DNA of 64,000 nt, taken from NCBI GenBank assembly GCA_030272155.1, contig CP126204.1:1038501-1102500 (forward strand), read 5' to 3'. The notes under the pieces are model-generated. The model was given only the letters and a program-made list of their open reading frames with translations. It searched no databases and was not told where the DNA came from. The stretch comes from Tetradesmus obliquus. Lineage: Eukaryota > Chlorophyta > Chlorophyceae > Sphaeropleales > Scenedesmaceae. The position numbers were made by a program, and so were the translations under genes. Positions 1-10,063 of this stretch are shown here, one piece after another (position 1 is the first letter of the stretch; each line of letters starts with the position of its first letter).

Positions 1-381
1 AACAAAATGTATGCTTGTGCGCTTTACGACACCCCTGCGCAGTGCGCTTGTCACACCTGACCATGGCCGGGTGCGGCTGACGGCTCCTGCAAGGCACGGC
101 AGAGCACTGCTGCTGTCAGCAGTACCGGCAGAGGCACAGGTTAGCAGCCACACCCTGCAAGCTGGTCGTTACGCAATGGAACAGCTGTCATGCATTTACG
201 GTCTTGTGCGACATTTTGAATGCTGCTTGCCGGAGCTGTGTCAGTAAAGACAGAGTCATGTGCTGGCAGCTGCTATTTCTGTTGTGATGTGGGAGCTACT
301 CTACTGGCTCGCAACGTGCTATGTCACCCAAAAGTTCAAAGTAACAAAGTAACAATCGTGGGTCTGTGGCTGCATGTGCAG
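1..381. other. Left edge, no assignable exon
   Basis: This stretch has open frames but no motif or splice pair I can tie to a gene. It probably holds 5' exon or intron sequence of the NOL9-like gene, whose first visible exon begins at about 382 after a TGTGCAG acceptor-like sequence. The real start codon of that gene may lie here or outside the window. Confidence 0.4.
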
Positions 382-464
382 GCTCCCCTCGCTCAGCCAA
401 CAGTGCCTGTGCAGGCAGTGCTGCACACAGTGGCTCCACCAGCAGCAGCAGCAGCAGGTGGTGG

Positions 465-511
<47 letters not shown>

Positions 512-3500
512 CCTTCATTGTGGTTGAGGCCGGCAGTGCTGATGCGCTAGCAGCATGGCAGGCCCCACCCTCATGGATGCAGGTGAGGGCACAGCCTAGC
601 TGTTTAGTCCTGTTCTTAATCCTGATCCTATTGTTAATCGTGGTCTTAAATACTAATTTAAGTCTGCGCCAGCAGCATGGCAGGCCCGACTTCATGGATG
701 CACGTGAGGGCACAGCCTGTTACACTTTGTGTTAACACATCTTTGCCAGCCTGCAACTCTGTGTGTGGCACGCGTCTGTCGTCGGCACTGTTGCCCAGCT
801 TGCTGATGGTGGCAGCAAGCAGCTGGGAAGTATGTTGACTGGCCAGCAGTGCCGGCGGACAGGCAGTGTTGGGTCATCGAGTTCAATGTCAACACAACTT
901 CACCGTGAAACTCTGGCTGTAAGCTGTTTGTTCCCAACCTCAAGCGGTTGCAGCATCCAAAACATGTACTGGCTGCTGCTGTGGCTCATCTCTGCCCTGT
1001 TGCAGGCGGCAGACGCAGTCGTGCAGGCAGCAGCAGCAGCAGCAGCAGCCGGCGCGCCGCTGGTGGTTGCTGTCACTGGCTGCAAGGGCAGCGGCAAGTC
1101 AGCCGCAGCACGCCTGCTGGCCAACAGCTTGATGAGCAGCGGCAGCGGCAGCAGCAGCAGCGGTGTGCTGTTCTTAGACCTGGACCCTGGACAGCCGGAA
1201 CTAACACCTGTGGTGAGGGGGCGGTGCTGAGCTGTTGTCATAGAGCCTGCGGCACTTTGTTTGCTTGCCCTGTACCCAAAACTTGAATCGGCACTTTGTT
1301 TGCTTGCCCTGTGCCCATAATTTGCACTGCAGGAGAGGCCTGCAGCTCCCGGCACCACCACTGCCGCGTGCTTTAGCTGTTGGCGTCACTGCCTGCAGCC
1401 ACTTCTGTTGTCGTGTGGACAACAGCCAGTGTGCCGGCAGCATGCTGCGTGGTCAGCACAGGCCATGGATAGCTGCAGCTGCGCGCGTTGCTGACATGTA
1501 CTTGCTGCTGCTGCTGCTGCTGCTGCTGCTGTGCAGGGCTTGCTGTCGCTGCACATGCTGCAGCAGCCGCTGTTTGGGCCGTCACACATGCAGCAGCAGG
1601 ACCCGCTGATGGCCTTCTTTCAGGTGTGACCTTGAACTCTTTGTTTGGAGTGTTCGTTGATAGTTATGTGATGCAACTGCTGCTGCCTTCTCTCTTGAGG
1701 CTGCTACCCCTGCTGCTATGCGTTGTGTGAATGTCTTTCCCCTCTCAAACCACTGGGCACTACAGCCGTCCTGCTTGTGCATGCTGACCAAATTCACACC
1801 ACAGGGTGACGTGTCCTCCCAGTCAGAGCCGGGCCGCTACCTGCAAGCAGTACAGGCGCTGGTCAGCCGCTACTACAGCATGGCAGCAGCAGCAGCAGCA
1901 GCGCAGCAGCCGCCGCCGCCGCTGGTGGTCAACACGCCAGGCTGGGTAACAGGGCTGGGGCTGGAGCTGCTGGCAGAAGCCCTGCGCTGCGCAGCGCCGG
2001 GTTGCGGTGAGTTTTCCCCGTGTCTTTATTTGCTTCCAACTATCTAGGTCTTGTTTCAGCTTTCATCAGATGAGTATTCAATGTATGCTGTTTTTAATAA
2101 ATGTCATTTATCTGGGTCACTGGGCTGGGGCTGGAGCTGCTGGCGGAGGCGCTGCGCTGCGCGGGGCCGGGCTGCGGTGAGTTCTTCTCAAGTAAATGTA
2201 CAGCATAGTGCTCGTTGTTTTAGGGTTTTCTTTTTGTCAAGTTGTGGCTGGGTCACTGGGCTGGGGCTGGAGCTGCTGGCGGAGGCGCTGCGCTGTGCAG
2301 GGCCCGGCTGCGGTGAGTTGTCTATGGTTTGCTGACATGCTTTAAACTAGTCAGCTCTGTTTCCAACTTCAACCAGATTGATGCGGCTGGGTCACTGGGC
2401 TGGGGCTGGAGCTGCTGGCGGAGGCGCTACGCTGTGCAGCGCCAGGCTGCGGTGAGATTAATTCCTAAGGTCTGTTTAGAATTCTGTCAATCGTTCAAGG
2501 CTGTTACACTGCTGCCTTCAAAACCACATGCGGCTGGGTCACCGGGCTGGGGCTGGAGCTGCTGGCGGAGGCGCCGCGCTGCGCGGGGCCAGGCTGCGGT
2601 GAGTTGTCCGTGTTTCTTTGTTCGGTTCTGACTATCTAGGTCTTGTTTCAGCTATCATCAAGTAAACATTCAATGTAAGCTGTTATTAATTGTTGTGTGT
2701 GGGGGTCACCGGGCTGGGGCTGGAGCTGCTGGCGGAAGCGCTGCGCTGCGCAGCGCCGGGCTGCGTGAGCTGCTTTTCTGCCATCCAGGCTATTGCTGCA
2801 TAGTGAACATGTTGCTGCAGTGAATCCGCAAGAGCTGCTGGCGGAGGCGCTGCACTGCCCGTAGCTCTGACTGCAGGTGCTCTCTTTGTGGGGTCCCCGT
2901 CACAAGCCTGTTTGCTGCTGCGAATGTTGCTCTGCAGTCGTCGACGTACGGAGCCCCAACAGCAAGAAGAACCTGCCAGATGGCTGCTGGTGGATGGATG
3001 GCACGGCAGCACCAGCTGGCACGCTGCCAGCCGTGCTGCAGGTGCAGAGTGTGGCTGCTGCTGCTGCTGGTGCTGCTGCTGCGGAGACGCCAGCAAAGAC
3101 CGGCGCTGCTGCTGCAGCAGCTGCTGGCTCGTGCTTCAGCACTCAATCAGGTGCGTCGAAGCTGAGATGCTGTGTTTTTGATAACTGCTGTCTTCCCTTT
3201 GGAGCTGATGCTGAGCTTCTGAGCTAGTATACGCGCTGGCGGCTGAGTTATTGCTGGCTGCCGCCCCACTCAAGCTCAGTGCTGCAACTGCTGCAACTGC
3301 TGCCAACTTCTGCTGCAGGCGACACTGTCACCACAGCCAACCCTGGCGGCAGCAGCAGCAGCAAAGCAGGCCGGGCGCTGTCAGCAGCAGATGCACGGGC
3401 ACTGTCTTGGCTAGCGTGGGCTAGGCGTGTCATTGCAGCATCAGCAGCAGCACAGGAGCAGCAGCAGCAGCAGCAGATCACTAATGGCAAGCCAGCACCA

Positions 3501-3548
3501 GCTGTCAAAACTGCCACTGCAGATGCACCAGCAGCAGCAGCAGTGGAT

Positions 3549-3586
<38 letters not shown>

Positions 3587-3733
3587 TGGGGATGAGTTTC
3601 AGGAGGCAGCAGCAGGGCTAGCAGCTGCGCTGCCGTTTGAAGTGCTGCTGCGGGATGTGTCAGTTGAGCTGCCGCATGCGCAAGTGCAGCAGGGGGAGCT
3701 CCCGCTGGCACTGAATGGCGCCCTTGTCGGCCT

Positions 3734-3767
<34 letters not shown>

Positions 3768-4079
3768 TGTCCTGCAGGATCTGGCGGTGGGGTTGCGGCG
3801 CTCGGGCCGCAGCTGCAGGAGTGCTTGGGGGTGGGTCTGGTGCGTGCTGTCGATGCACAGAAGGGGCTGCTGTACCTGCTGACAGATGTGCCTGAGCAGC
3901 GCTTGCAGGAAGTTGACGTGTTGATGGTGGGGCGGCTGGAGCTTCCTGAGAAGCTGACAGTTGCGCAGCAGCTGGCGCCGCCGTATCAGAGCCTGTTCTG
4001 CCTGGGCAGCGCTGCGACGGGTGCGGGGCTGATCAAGAGCCGGAATAATTTGCTGCGGGCGTCTATGTTGAGGCAGTGA
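382..4079 (+). CDS. NOL9: NOL9/GRC3-like polynucleotide 5'-hydroxyl-kinase (5' partial)
   Basis: Clp1/NOL9/Grc3 family ATP-dependent RNA 5'-kinase, which in other eukaryotes phosphorylates pre-rRNA ITS2 ends in the nucleolus. My exons: 382-582 (poly-Ala, less certain), 1006-1212, 1537-1623, 1805-2006, 2938-3150, 3319-4079 (stop); all joins keep phase. Seen in the sequence: a Walker A P-loop GCKGSGKS in exon 1006-1212, followed by the Walker B-like FLDLDPGQPELTP; GLLSLHMLQQPLFGPSH in the next exon; then GDVSSQ and VVNTPGWVTGLGLELL, the family's NT-GW motif. The C-terminal exon is long and carries poly-Ala, poly-Gln and poly-Ser inserts before a conserved end (VGLVRAVDAQKGLLYLLTD to the LLRASMLRQ stop). 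The visible part encodes about 556 residues. The exon at 1805-2006 is followed by six degenerate copies of its 3' end. The initiator Met is not identified. Confidence 0.85.
671..710 (+). repeat. Donor-side echo of NOL9 poly-Ala exon
   Basis: A second copy of the exon end near 550-590 (AGCATGGCAGGCC, then TCATGGATGCA, then GTGAGGGCACAGCCT) lies in the following intron with its GTGAGG donor kept. Four or so bases differ. Confidence 0.7.
1249..1325 (+). repeat. Tandem direct repeat, about 38 bp x2, in NOL9 intron
   Basis: Two adjacent near-identical units containing GGCACTTTGTTTGCTTGCCC lie between the P-loop exon and the next exon. No coding role is seen. Confidence 0.75.
1503..1531 (+). repeat. 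(CTG)n just upstream of a NOL9 acceptor
   Basis: A CTG run of about nine units ends a few bases before the GTGCAG acceptor at 1531-1536. It sits where a polypyrimidine tract would be expected. Confidence 0.85.
2112..2860 (+). repeat. Six donor-side echoes of NOL9 exon 1805-2006
   Basis: Copies of the exon end encoding TGLGLELLAEALRCA-PGC and its GTGAG donor recur at about 2112-2176, 2248-2312, 2385-2450, 2531-2598 and 2704-2764. A shorter remnant is at 2831-2860. Exonic parts are nearly identical, whereas the 60-90 bp spacers between them differ strongly in sequence. Only the first copy is attached to the upstream coding half (GDVSS...NTPGW). The others are presumably intronic, or usable only as alternative donors after a cryptic acceptor. 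Confidence 0.9.
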
Positions 4080-4817
4080 GCGGTGAGGGCGTTGTTGCTG
4101 TGGCTTGTTTGGTTATTAAACGATGATGATGTTGAGGCAGGGAGGGGTGAAGGGTGCTGTCAGGTCAGGCGGCAGCACTGTGGTGCAGCTCATGCAATGT
4201 TGGCAGAGGGTGATTGTACAGCGTCCCCAGATGTCTTGGTGGGGGATTACGTATTTTTAAACATGTGATACAGTGTGCCTGCTTTTATTCTGAGAAAGCA
4301 GGACGGCACAAGCCTTGAATTGAAGGCCGTTGTCTGGCCAGGTGTTGTTATGATTGCAGGTAATACTAGGCAACATAGGAGCAGAAGCAGGAGCTGCACA
4401 TGCTAATCTGAGGTTCAGCAGCCATGGTGGCCTTTCGGGGGACCACTTCTTGCCATGTGAGTACGCATTATGTTGCATCATGCTTATGCTTGTAATGAAT
4501 GCAATCGGCAACTTTCTTTATATGGCCTGTGGCCAGCGAGTTGGCGGTGCACCTGACAGCAGTACGGACAGCAGTTCAGCAGCGCTGGCGCACGCATGTT
4601 AAGAAGCACTGAGAGTATAAAACAACCATCGTCAAATCGCAGGCTTGCGCAGACCGCAAGCTGCCATATGAAATCGTAGTAGGGATTAGTAAAAGTGGCT
4701 GTGCAGGTGACCGAAGGCAACTTGATAACGCATGCCAAGCTCTTTGTTGATCATAGGCGCTCGTCGTGTGATCAGAGTTGTTCGAGCCCTATCCCCTGCA
4801 CGTCACTTACAGCCATC
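4080..4817. other. NOL9-PGP intergenic region with dispersed repeat
   Basis: This holds the NOL9 3' region and PGP upstream region. Contents include a short echo of the NOL9 end (ATGATGTTGAGGCAG near 4124) and the 188-bp dispersed repeat at 4338-4525. I see no gene. Confidence 0.6.
4338..4525 (+). repeat. 188-bp dispersed repeat, copy A
   Basis: About 94% identical by eye to 31959-32147 in the same orientation: about ten substitutions and one single-base indel. It begins CCAGGTGTT and ends TTTATATGG. Both copies lie downstream of a plus-strand gene. On the minus strand an open stretch is conserved (GKKWSPERPPWLLNLRLACA), but I do not recognise a family. Likely a short transposon remnant or dispersed repeat. 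Confidence 0.85.
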
Positions 4818-6663
4818 ATGCTGGGTGCAAGGCAATTGCAGACGTCTCGTTGCGCTAGGCAGGCAGCAAGCAGCACCAAAGTAAACTATAGAATGGTCAG
4901 CTGCAAAGCCGTGGCGAACGGCACAACCCAGCGTGAGTCCACTTTGCTGCTGGGCGCTGAGGGCGGGTGAAGGCAGTGAAGTGATGCTCATTGAGACTCC
5001 CGTCGTCCATGCAGCTCGCAGGGCAGACACCGATGACAAGAGGAAGCTGATTGATAGCGTAGACTGCTTCATCTTCGACTGCGATGGTGAGTGGTGCCAG
5101 CTGCAGGCTTGCTGCTGCTGACGCTGCTGTTGCCAGCATGCATGCAAGCAATTGCAGCCGTGCTAGGAGTGCATTGGATACAATATCATGTCAGTAGCTG
5201 CTAAAGACGTCTATGTACACGGTCAACGGTCAAAGCCTGCAACTCACCTCTGCAGGAGTCATCTGGAGGGGCGACTCAGTCATTGATGGAGTGCCAGAGA
5301 CGCTGGACATGCTGCGAGCAATGGTGGGTGCATATCTGTGTGTTGTTTCAGCAGCTGCTCTTGCTCATCATTGGAAGCAAGCTCCTCACATTGATTGGTT
5401 TTTTATACTCCTATCAGCGGTGTGTTGGGCCCACTCACATCTGCTGTAGCAGTGCGCTGGTGCAAGCAAACAGGTGCAGTACACCACATTCAGGTGTTGG
5501 CGGCCTTCCCCACTGGAGCAGCGCCAACACACCTGCAGGCATATCCATAACATTAGTGCAGCCTTCTGTCGTAGGTTGCATACAAGAGCTTGCTCTGAAG
5601 TATAGTATGGTGCGTATGGATGTCATGGCTGCTGCCGCAGGGCAAGCGGCTGGTGTTTGTCACCAACAACAGCACCAAGAGCCGCGCAGGCTACCTGGGC
5701 AAGTTCACCGGGCTGGGGCTGAATGTGAACGCGGTGAGCAGCAGCGGCAGCAGCAGCAGCAGCAGCAGGGCAGCAGCAGCAGCAGGGCAGCAGCAGCAGC
5801 AGCAGCAGGCTACCTGGGCAAGTTCACGGGGCTGGGGCTGAATGTGAAGGTGGTGAGCAGCAGCAGCAGCAGCAGCAGCGGCGGCAGCGGCGGCAGCGGC
5901 GGCAGCAGCAGCAGCAGCAGCAGCAGCACCACCAGCAGGCTACCTGGACAAACCACGGGGCTGGGGCCGGACGTGAACGCGGTGAACCGGCAGCAGCAGC
6001 AGCAGCAGCAGGGGGAGCAGCAGCAGCTGGGGCGGCAGCAGCAGCAGCAGCAGCAGGATGAGCTTCAGCATGACTGTGACGGATTGTTGGTGGATGCTGG
6101 TGAATTGACTGAGGGGTTGATGGAAGTTGCAGCAAAGTGAGCAGCTGCTGCAACAGCCAGCACCAGTTGTGGTAGCACCAGTATGTGTGCAAAACACAGC
6201 AGCTGCTCAAGCAGCAGAAACAGCTGCTGTAGCAACAAACACAGCATATTGAGCTATCAGGGACGGTAGCAGCAGTCCTTTGTGCTACGTCATGAAAGGT
6301 TGTGAACAACACTTCCCATGTCAACGCGTCTCTTTTGTTCTCAGTGTGACACAGACGCTGCCTGCATGGTGCACACCATGTGGTGTGCCTGTGGCGGTTG
6401 TCTGGCATACAAGCTGCAGATTTTGCAGCAGCTTGGAGGGCAACATCTTCATGCCGTGTGCGATCCAGCTGCTGCATCTGCCATCACTGCTGTTGAATGT
6501 GCCCTCACTGCTGCTGCACCTTCCCCCACTGCTGTTGTTGCTGGTGCTGCTGCTGCTGCTGCTGCTGCTGCCACAACAGGAGGAGATCTACTCATCTTCA
6601 TACGCAGCTGCTGCCTACCTGGAGTCAATTGACTTCAAGAAGAAGGTGCGCAGCAGCAGCAGC

Positions 6664-6697
<34 letters not shown>

Positions 6698-7020
6698 GGC
6701 GGCAGCAGCAGCAGCAGGCGGCAGCAGCAGCAGCAGCAGGAACAGAAGCAACAGTAGCAGCAGCAGCAGCAGGTACATCAAGAGTCACAATTGTCAGGGA
6801 CAAGGGCCTTTGGCATGCCTAAGCGGTTACAGCCCTGCCAAATGACCACACGCAAGTTCTTCTAACCAACATGTTACATCATAATCAGCATACAATAACG
6901 ACCTGTCATGACTCTGCTGCAACTGTATCACCAGGTGTATGTGGTTGGTGAGAGCGACATTCTCGAAGAGCTGGACTTGAAGGGCATCCAGCATCATCAC
7001 ACCAACACAAAAAAACACCA

Positions 7021-7098
<78 letters not shown>

Positions 7099-7184
7099 TG
7101 TATGTCATTGGTGAGAGCGGCATTCTTGAGGAGCTGGCTGGACTTGAAGGGCATCCAGCACCATCACACCAATACAACATTCCA

Positions 7185-7238
<54 letters not shown>

Positions 7239-7333
7239 ACTGCCAGGTGTATGTCATTGGTGAGAGCGGCATTCTTGAGGAGCTGGCTGGACTTGAAGGG
7301 CATCCAGCACCATCACAACACAAACAACCACCA

Positions 7334-7372
<39 letters not shown>

Positions 7373-8153
7373 TGTATGTCATTGGTGAGAGCGGCATTCT
7401 CGAAGAGCTGGACTTGAAGGGCATCCAGCACCTGGGGGGTCCCGAGGACGCAGAAAAGGTGGTGGCACTCAAGAAGGGAGAGTACATGGAGCACGACGAG
7501 GACGTGAGTGGCGGCTTGTTATGTTACACGGATTAACATTATGACACAGCAAATAACAACATGCCTGTACAGCACCTGGGTGGTCGTTGAGGATGTGGGA
7601 GAGGTGACAGTCAAATCCAAAGAACACATGCAGCCTGATCAGTACGCCAGAAGCAAAATCGGACACCTGCAAAATCACTGCAAGACCAGTAACTACGTAG
7701 CATGCAACAGTCATTAGTTTAAATGTATGTTTGACCCGCAGGTGGGCGCCGTGGTGGTGGGCTTTGACCGCCTTACAACCGTCACAAGATCCAGTACGCC
7801 ACGCTGTGCATCCGCAATCTCAATGTTGAATCACTGAGCATCTATGTAAATTTTGTTATGCAGGTGGGCGCGGTCGTGGTGGGCTTTGACCGCCACATCA
7901 ACTACTACAAGATCCAGTACGCCACGCTGTGCATCCGCGAGAACCCCGGCTGCCTGTTCATCGCCACCAACAGGGACGCAGTCACACACCTCACAGATGC
8001 GCAGGTGCGGCCGTGTACTGTGCAGCCATGTTGCTGCTATGGCTCGCTTGGTATCATAAATTATGTTGATGCTGTGCAGCCATGTGCGCTGAGCAGGCAT
8101 GCAGCCTGGGTGGGGGATAGAGGTCTCCAACACGGCTGTGCAGGCTGCGGCAA

Positions 8154-8187
<34 letters not shown>

Positions 8188-9376
8188 GGCAATGCATTGC
8201 ACAGTCATGCATTATGACAACCCCGGCTGCCTCTTCATCGCCACTAACATGGACGCAGTCACACACCTCACAGACGCACAGGTGCGGCAGCTAAGGGTTC
8301 AGGGTCCCGCGGCAGCTACGAGTTGGGGAGCAATGCGTTGTGCATGTTTAGCACATGCACAGCTGTCTTCAAGTGTTACAAAACACTTCACATGACACGG
8401 ATCTTGCACCGTTGCTCAAATAATGCAGGAGTGGGCGGGCAACGGCTCCATGGTGGGCGCGATCGCGGGCAGCACCAAGCGCGAGCCGATCACTGTCGGC
8501 AAGCCTGCAGAGTTCATGCTGGACAACATCGCCAAGACATTTGGCCTGAAGCGGCAGCAGATCTGCATGGTGGGCGACAGGCTGGACACGGACATCCTGT
8601 TCGGCAAGAACGGCGGGCTCACCACCTGCCTGGTGCTGTCAGGTGCGTGCTGTTTTCATGTTTGTGTTGTGATGAGTGCTTGGTTGTTGCGCTGAGCGGG
8701 CTGGCATGGGCATGGGGTGATGCATTATGCAAGGCACATCAGCAGCCGAGTGCCTGCAGTATACTTTGGGCACGTGGCAGGTGGCATCCGGCTGTAAGCG
8801 GCAGCAGATCTGCATGGTGGGCGACAGGCTGGACACAGACATCCTGTTTGACAAGAACGGCGGGCTCACCACCTGCCTGGTGCTGTCAGGTGCGTGCGCG
8901 GGTTGTGTTTGTGATGTTATAAAGGGAGAGTTCATTTCACAACATGTAAGCAGGGCTGAAGCTGGCTCTGGCGCTGAAAGGCTGTTTCCTACTCGGATCA
9001 AACGATTACAACACGCTTGGGTGAAGTACCCCGCGTTCATCCGCCAAGAATAGTTAGGTAGACGTTATCTGGCAGTGTTGGGCGATGTTGCGCGAGTGCA
9101 GGAGAAGCGAGTTCAGCAACTGCATGGTGCGTTCAGGTGCGTACGGTACATTGCTGCGATGATAAATGCGGAACTGCAGCTGGTTAGGCGTGCAAAACGT
9201 CCTTGAATGACACAGTGGGACTTCTGACGCGCCCGCTGCTGCTGCTGCTGCTGCTGCCAGGCGTGACTGATGAGGAGACACTGCTGAGCCCAGAGAACAG
9301 CGTGCACCCAGACTACTACATGAGCCAGCTGTCGGAGCTGCTCGCAGTGAAGGAGGCAGCAAAGGTGGCCGCCTGA
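4818..9376 (+). CDS. PGP1: Phosphoglycolate phosphatase, plastid-type
   Basis: HAD-superfamily 2-phosphoglycolate phosphatase (EC 3.1.3.18), which removes the product of Rubisco oxygenation at the entry to photorespiration. Nine exons: 4818-4932, 5015-5086, 5256-5323, 5641-5733, 6580-6645, 7372-7503, 7864-8004, 8429-8642, 9261-9376. They sum to 1017 nt (338 residues), close to the family's usual length. Seen: HAD motif I split across exons as DCDG-VIWRG; motif II VFVTNNSTKSR; the conserved lysine in ITVGKPAEFML; motif IV MVGDRLDTDILFGKNGG. The first about 35 residues are rich in Arg, Ser, Gln and Ala with few acids, fitting a plastid transit peptide; I chose the ATG at 4818 for that reason. 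Five exon edges are echoed in the introns. Confidence 0.93.
5808..5982 (+). repeat. Two donor-side echoes of PGP exon 4, in CAG tracts
   Basis: Copies of GYLGKFTGLGLNV-- followed by GTGAGC (5808-5853) or GTGAAC (about 5938-5982) lie downstream of the complete exon 5641-5733. (CAG)n tracts separate them. Confidence 0.85.
6935..7335 (+). repeat. Three acceptor-side echoes of PGP exon 6
   Basis: Copies of the exon start encoding VYV(I/V)GES(G/D)ILEEL begin at about 6935, 7098 and 7249, ahead of the complete exon at 7372-7503. Each is preceded by a CAG acceptor; the later two and the true exon are also preceded by a (CTG)n run. The echoes break off after GIQH or GHPA without a donor. Confidence 0.9.
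7022..7370 (+). repeat. Three (CTG)n tracts before repeated acceptors
   Basis: CTG runs at about 7022-7094 (some 24 units), 7185-7240 and 7337-7368 each end at a CCAG acceptor of PGP exon 6 or its echoes. Confidence 0.9.
7741..8282 (+). repeat. Echoes on both sides of PGP exon 7
   Basis: A copy at 7741-7826 matches the exon start (VGAVVVGFDR) but has a small deletion that breaks the frame. A copy at 8219-8282 matches the exon end (NPGCLFIATN, then AVTHLTDAQ) and is followed by GTGCGG. The complete exon is 7864-8004. Confidence 0.85.
8157..8185 (+). repeat. 29-base uninterrupted G run
   Basis: A poly-G tract inside the PGP intron, just upstream of the exon 7 echo at 8219. It could form a G-quadruplex. 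Its exact length is likely polymorphic or error-prone in sequencing. Confidence 0.9.
8794..8892 (+). repeat. Donor-side echo of PGP exon 8
   Basis: A copy of the motif IV coding segment (KRQQICMVGDRLDTDILF-KNGGLTTCLVLSG) with its GTGCGT donor lies about 150 bp downstream of the true exon end at 8642. A key Gly codon is changed to Asp (FDKNGG). Confidence 0.9.
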
Positions 9377-10063
9377 AGCCGTCAGGTTGAAGGCTTCAGG
9401 TTTACCGAGTGTGGATGGCGCTGTTTTGAGGGAGTTTAATGGTGCAGTAGGAGCTGCTTGAAGGAAGCATGCAAAGGCTGCTGCGCGCTGCAGCCGCCAG
9501 GGACAACAGACCTGGTGTCTGGCGCAGATGCGAAGGTGTTCGTTCTGCATTGGACCAGTAGCTTTGGGGTGACGGACGTCATGTATGTGCACATGCGCAG
9601 CTGGAAGCAAAGTCGTTGATGGGATGATGTTGATGATCTAGTCATGGCTGATCAGGTGGCACTCTGCAGGGCTGCACCCTACACTGCAGCTGCAATGGCT
9701 TGTGTACTGCTACAGCATTCTGCTTGCCTTTCGGCATCATGCATGCGCCCCATCGCAAGCTTTGTTTGGATTCAGCTGTATGTGGCGTGTGAGGAACCCC
9801 TGTGTGCCTTGCAGAGGCATCCAAGATGCCAAGTGTTACTGTTGGCAGCCAGTGTGCGTCATGTTACTAATGCTAATGGGTGTGTACTCAGTGCAGTGCA
9901 GCAGTTCTGCAGCCGGGCTTAATCATCACGCTGTGTATGGTATTGTGATACGGTCCTGTGAAACGTTTTTGATTGGTTGCCCTCCACTCAGAGTTTGCTA
10001 CGTGCCCTCAAGGTCACAAACGTCGGTCTCGCGCTTCATCAATCGCAGCTTACAAACAAAAGG
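9377..10063. other. PGP-HIBADH intergenic region
   Basis: About 690 bp holding the PGP 3' region and the HIBADH upstream region. I see no ORF with recognisable domains, no tRNA and no clear repeat. Confidence 0.5.

Noticed and set aside
393..713. Minus-strand frame with poly-Ala opposite the NOL9 region
   Set aside because: It is the reverse reading of a CTG run and has no motif; the plus strand has phase-consistent exons.
5283..6140. Long plus-strand frame rich in Gln and Ser
   Set aside because: It reads through CAG tracts and exon echoes in a frame different from PGP; the PGP exons explain the coding signal.
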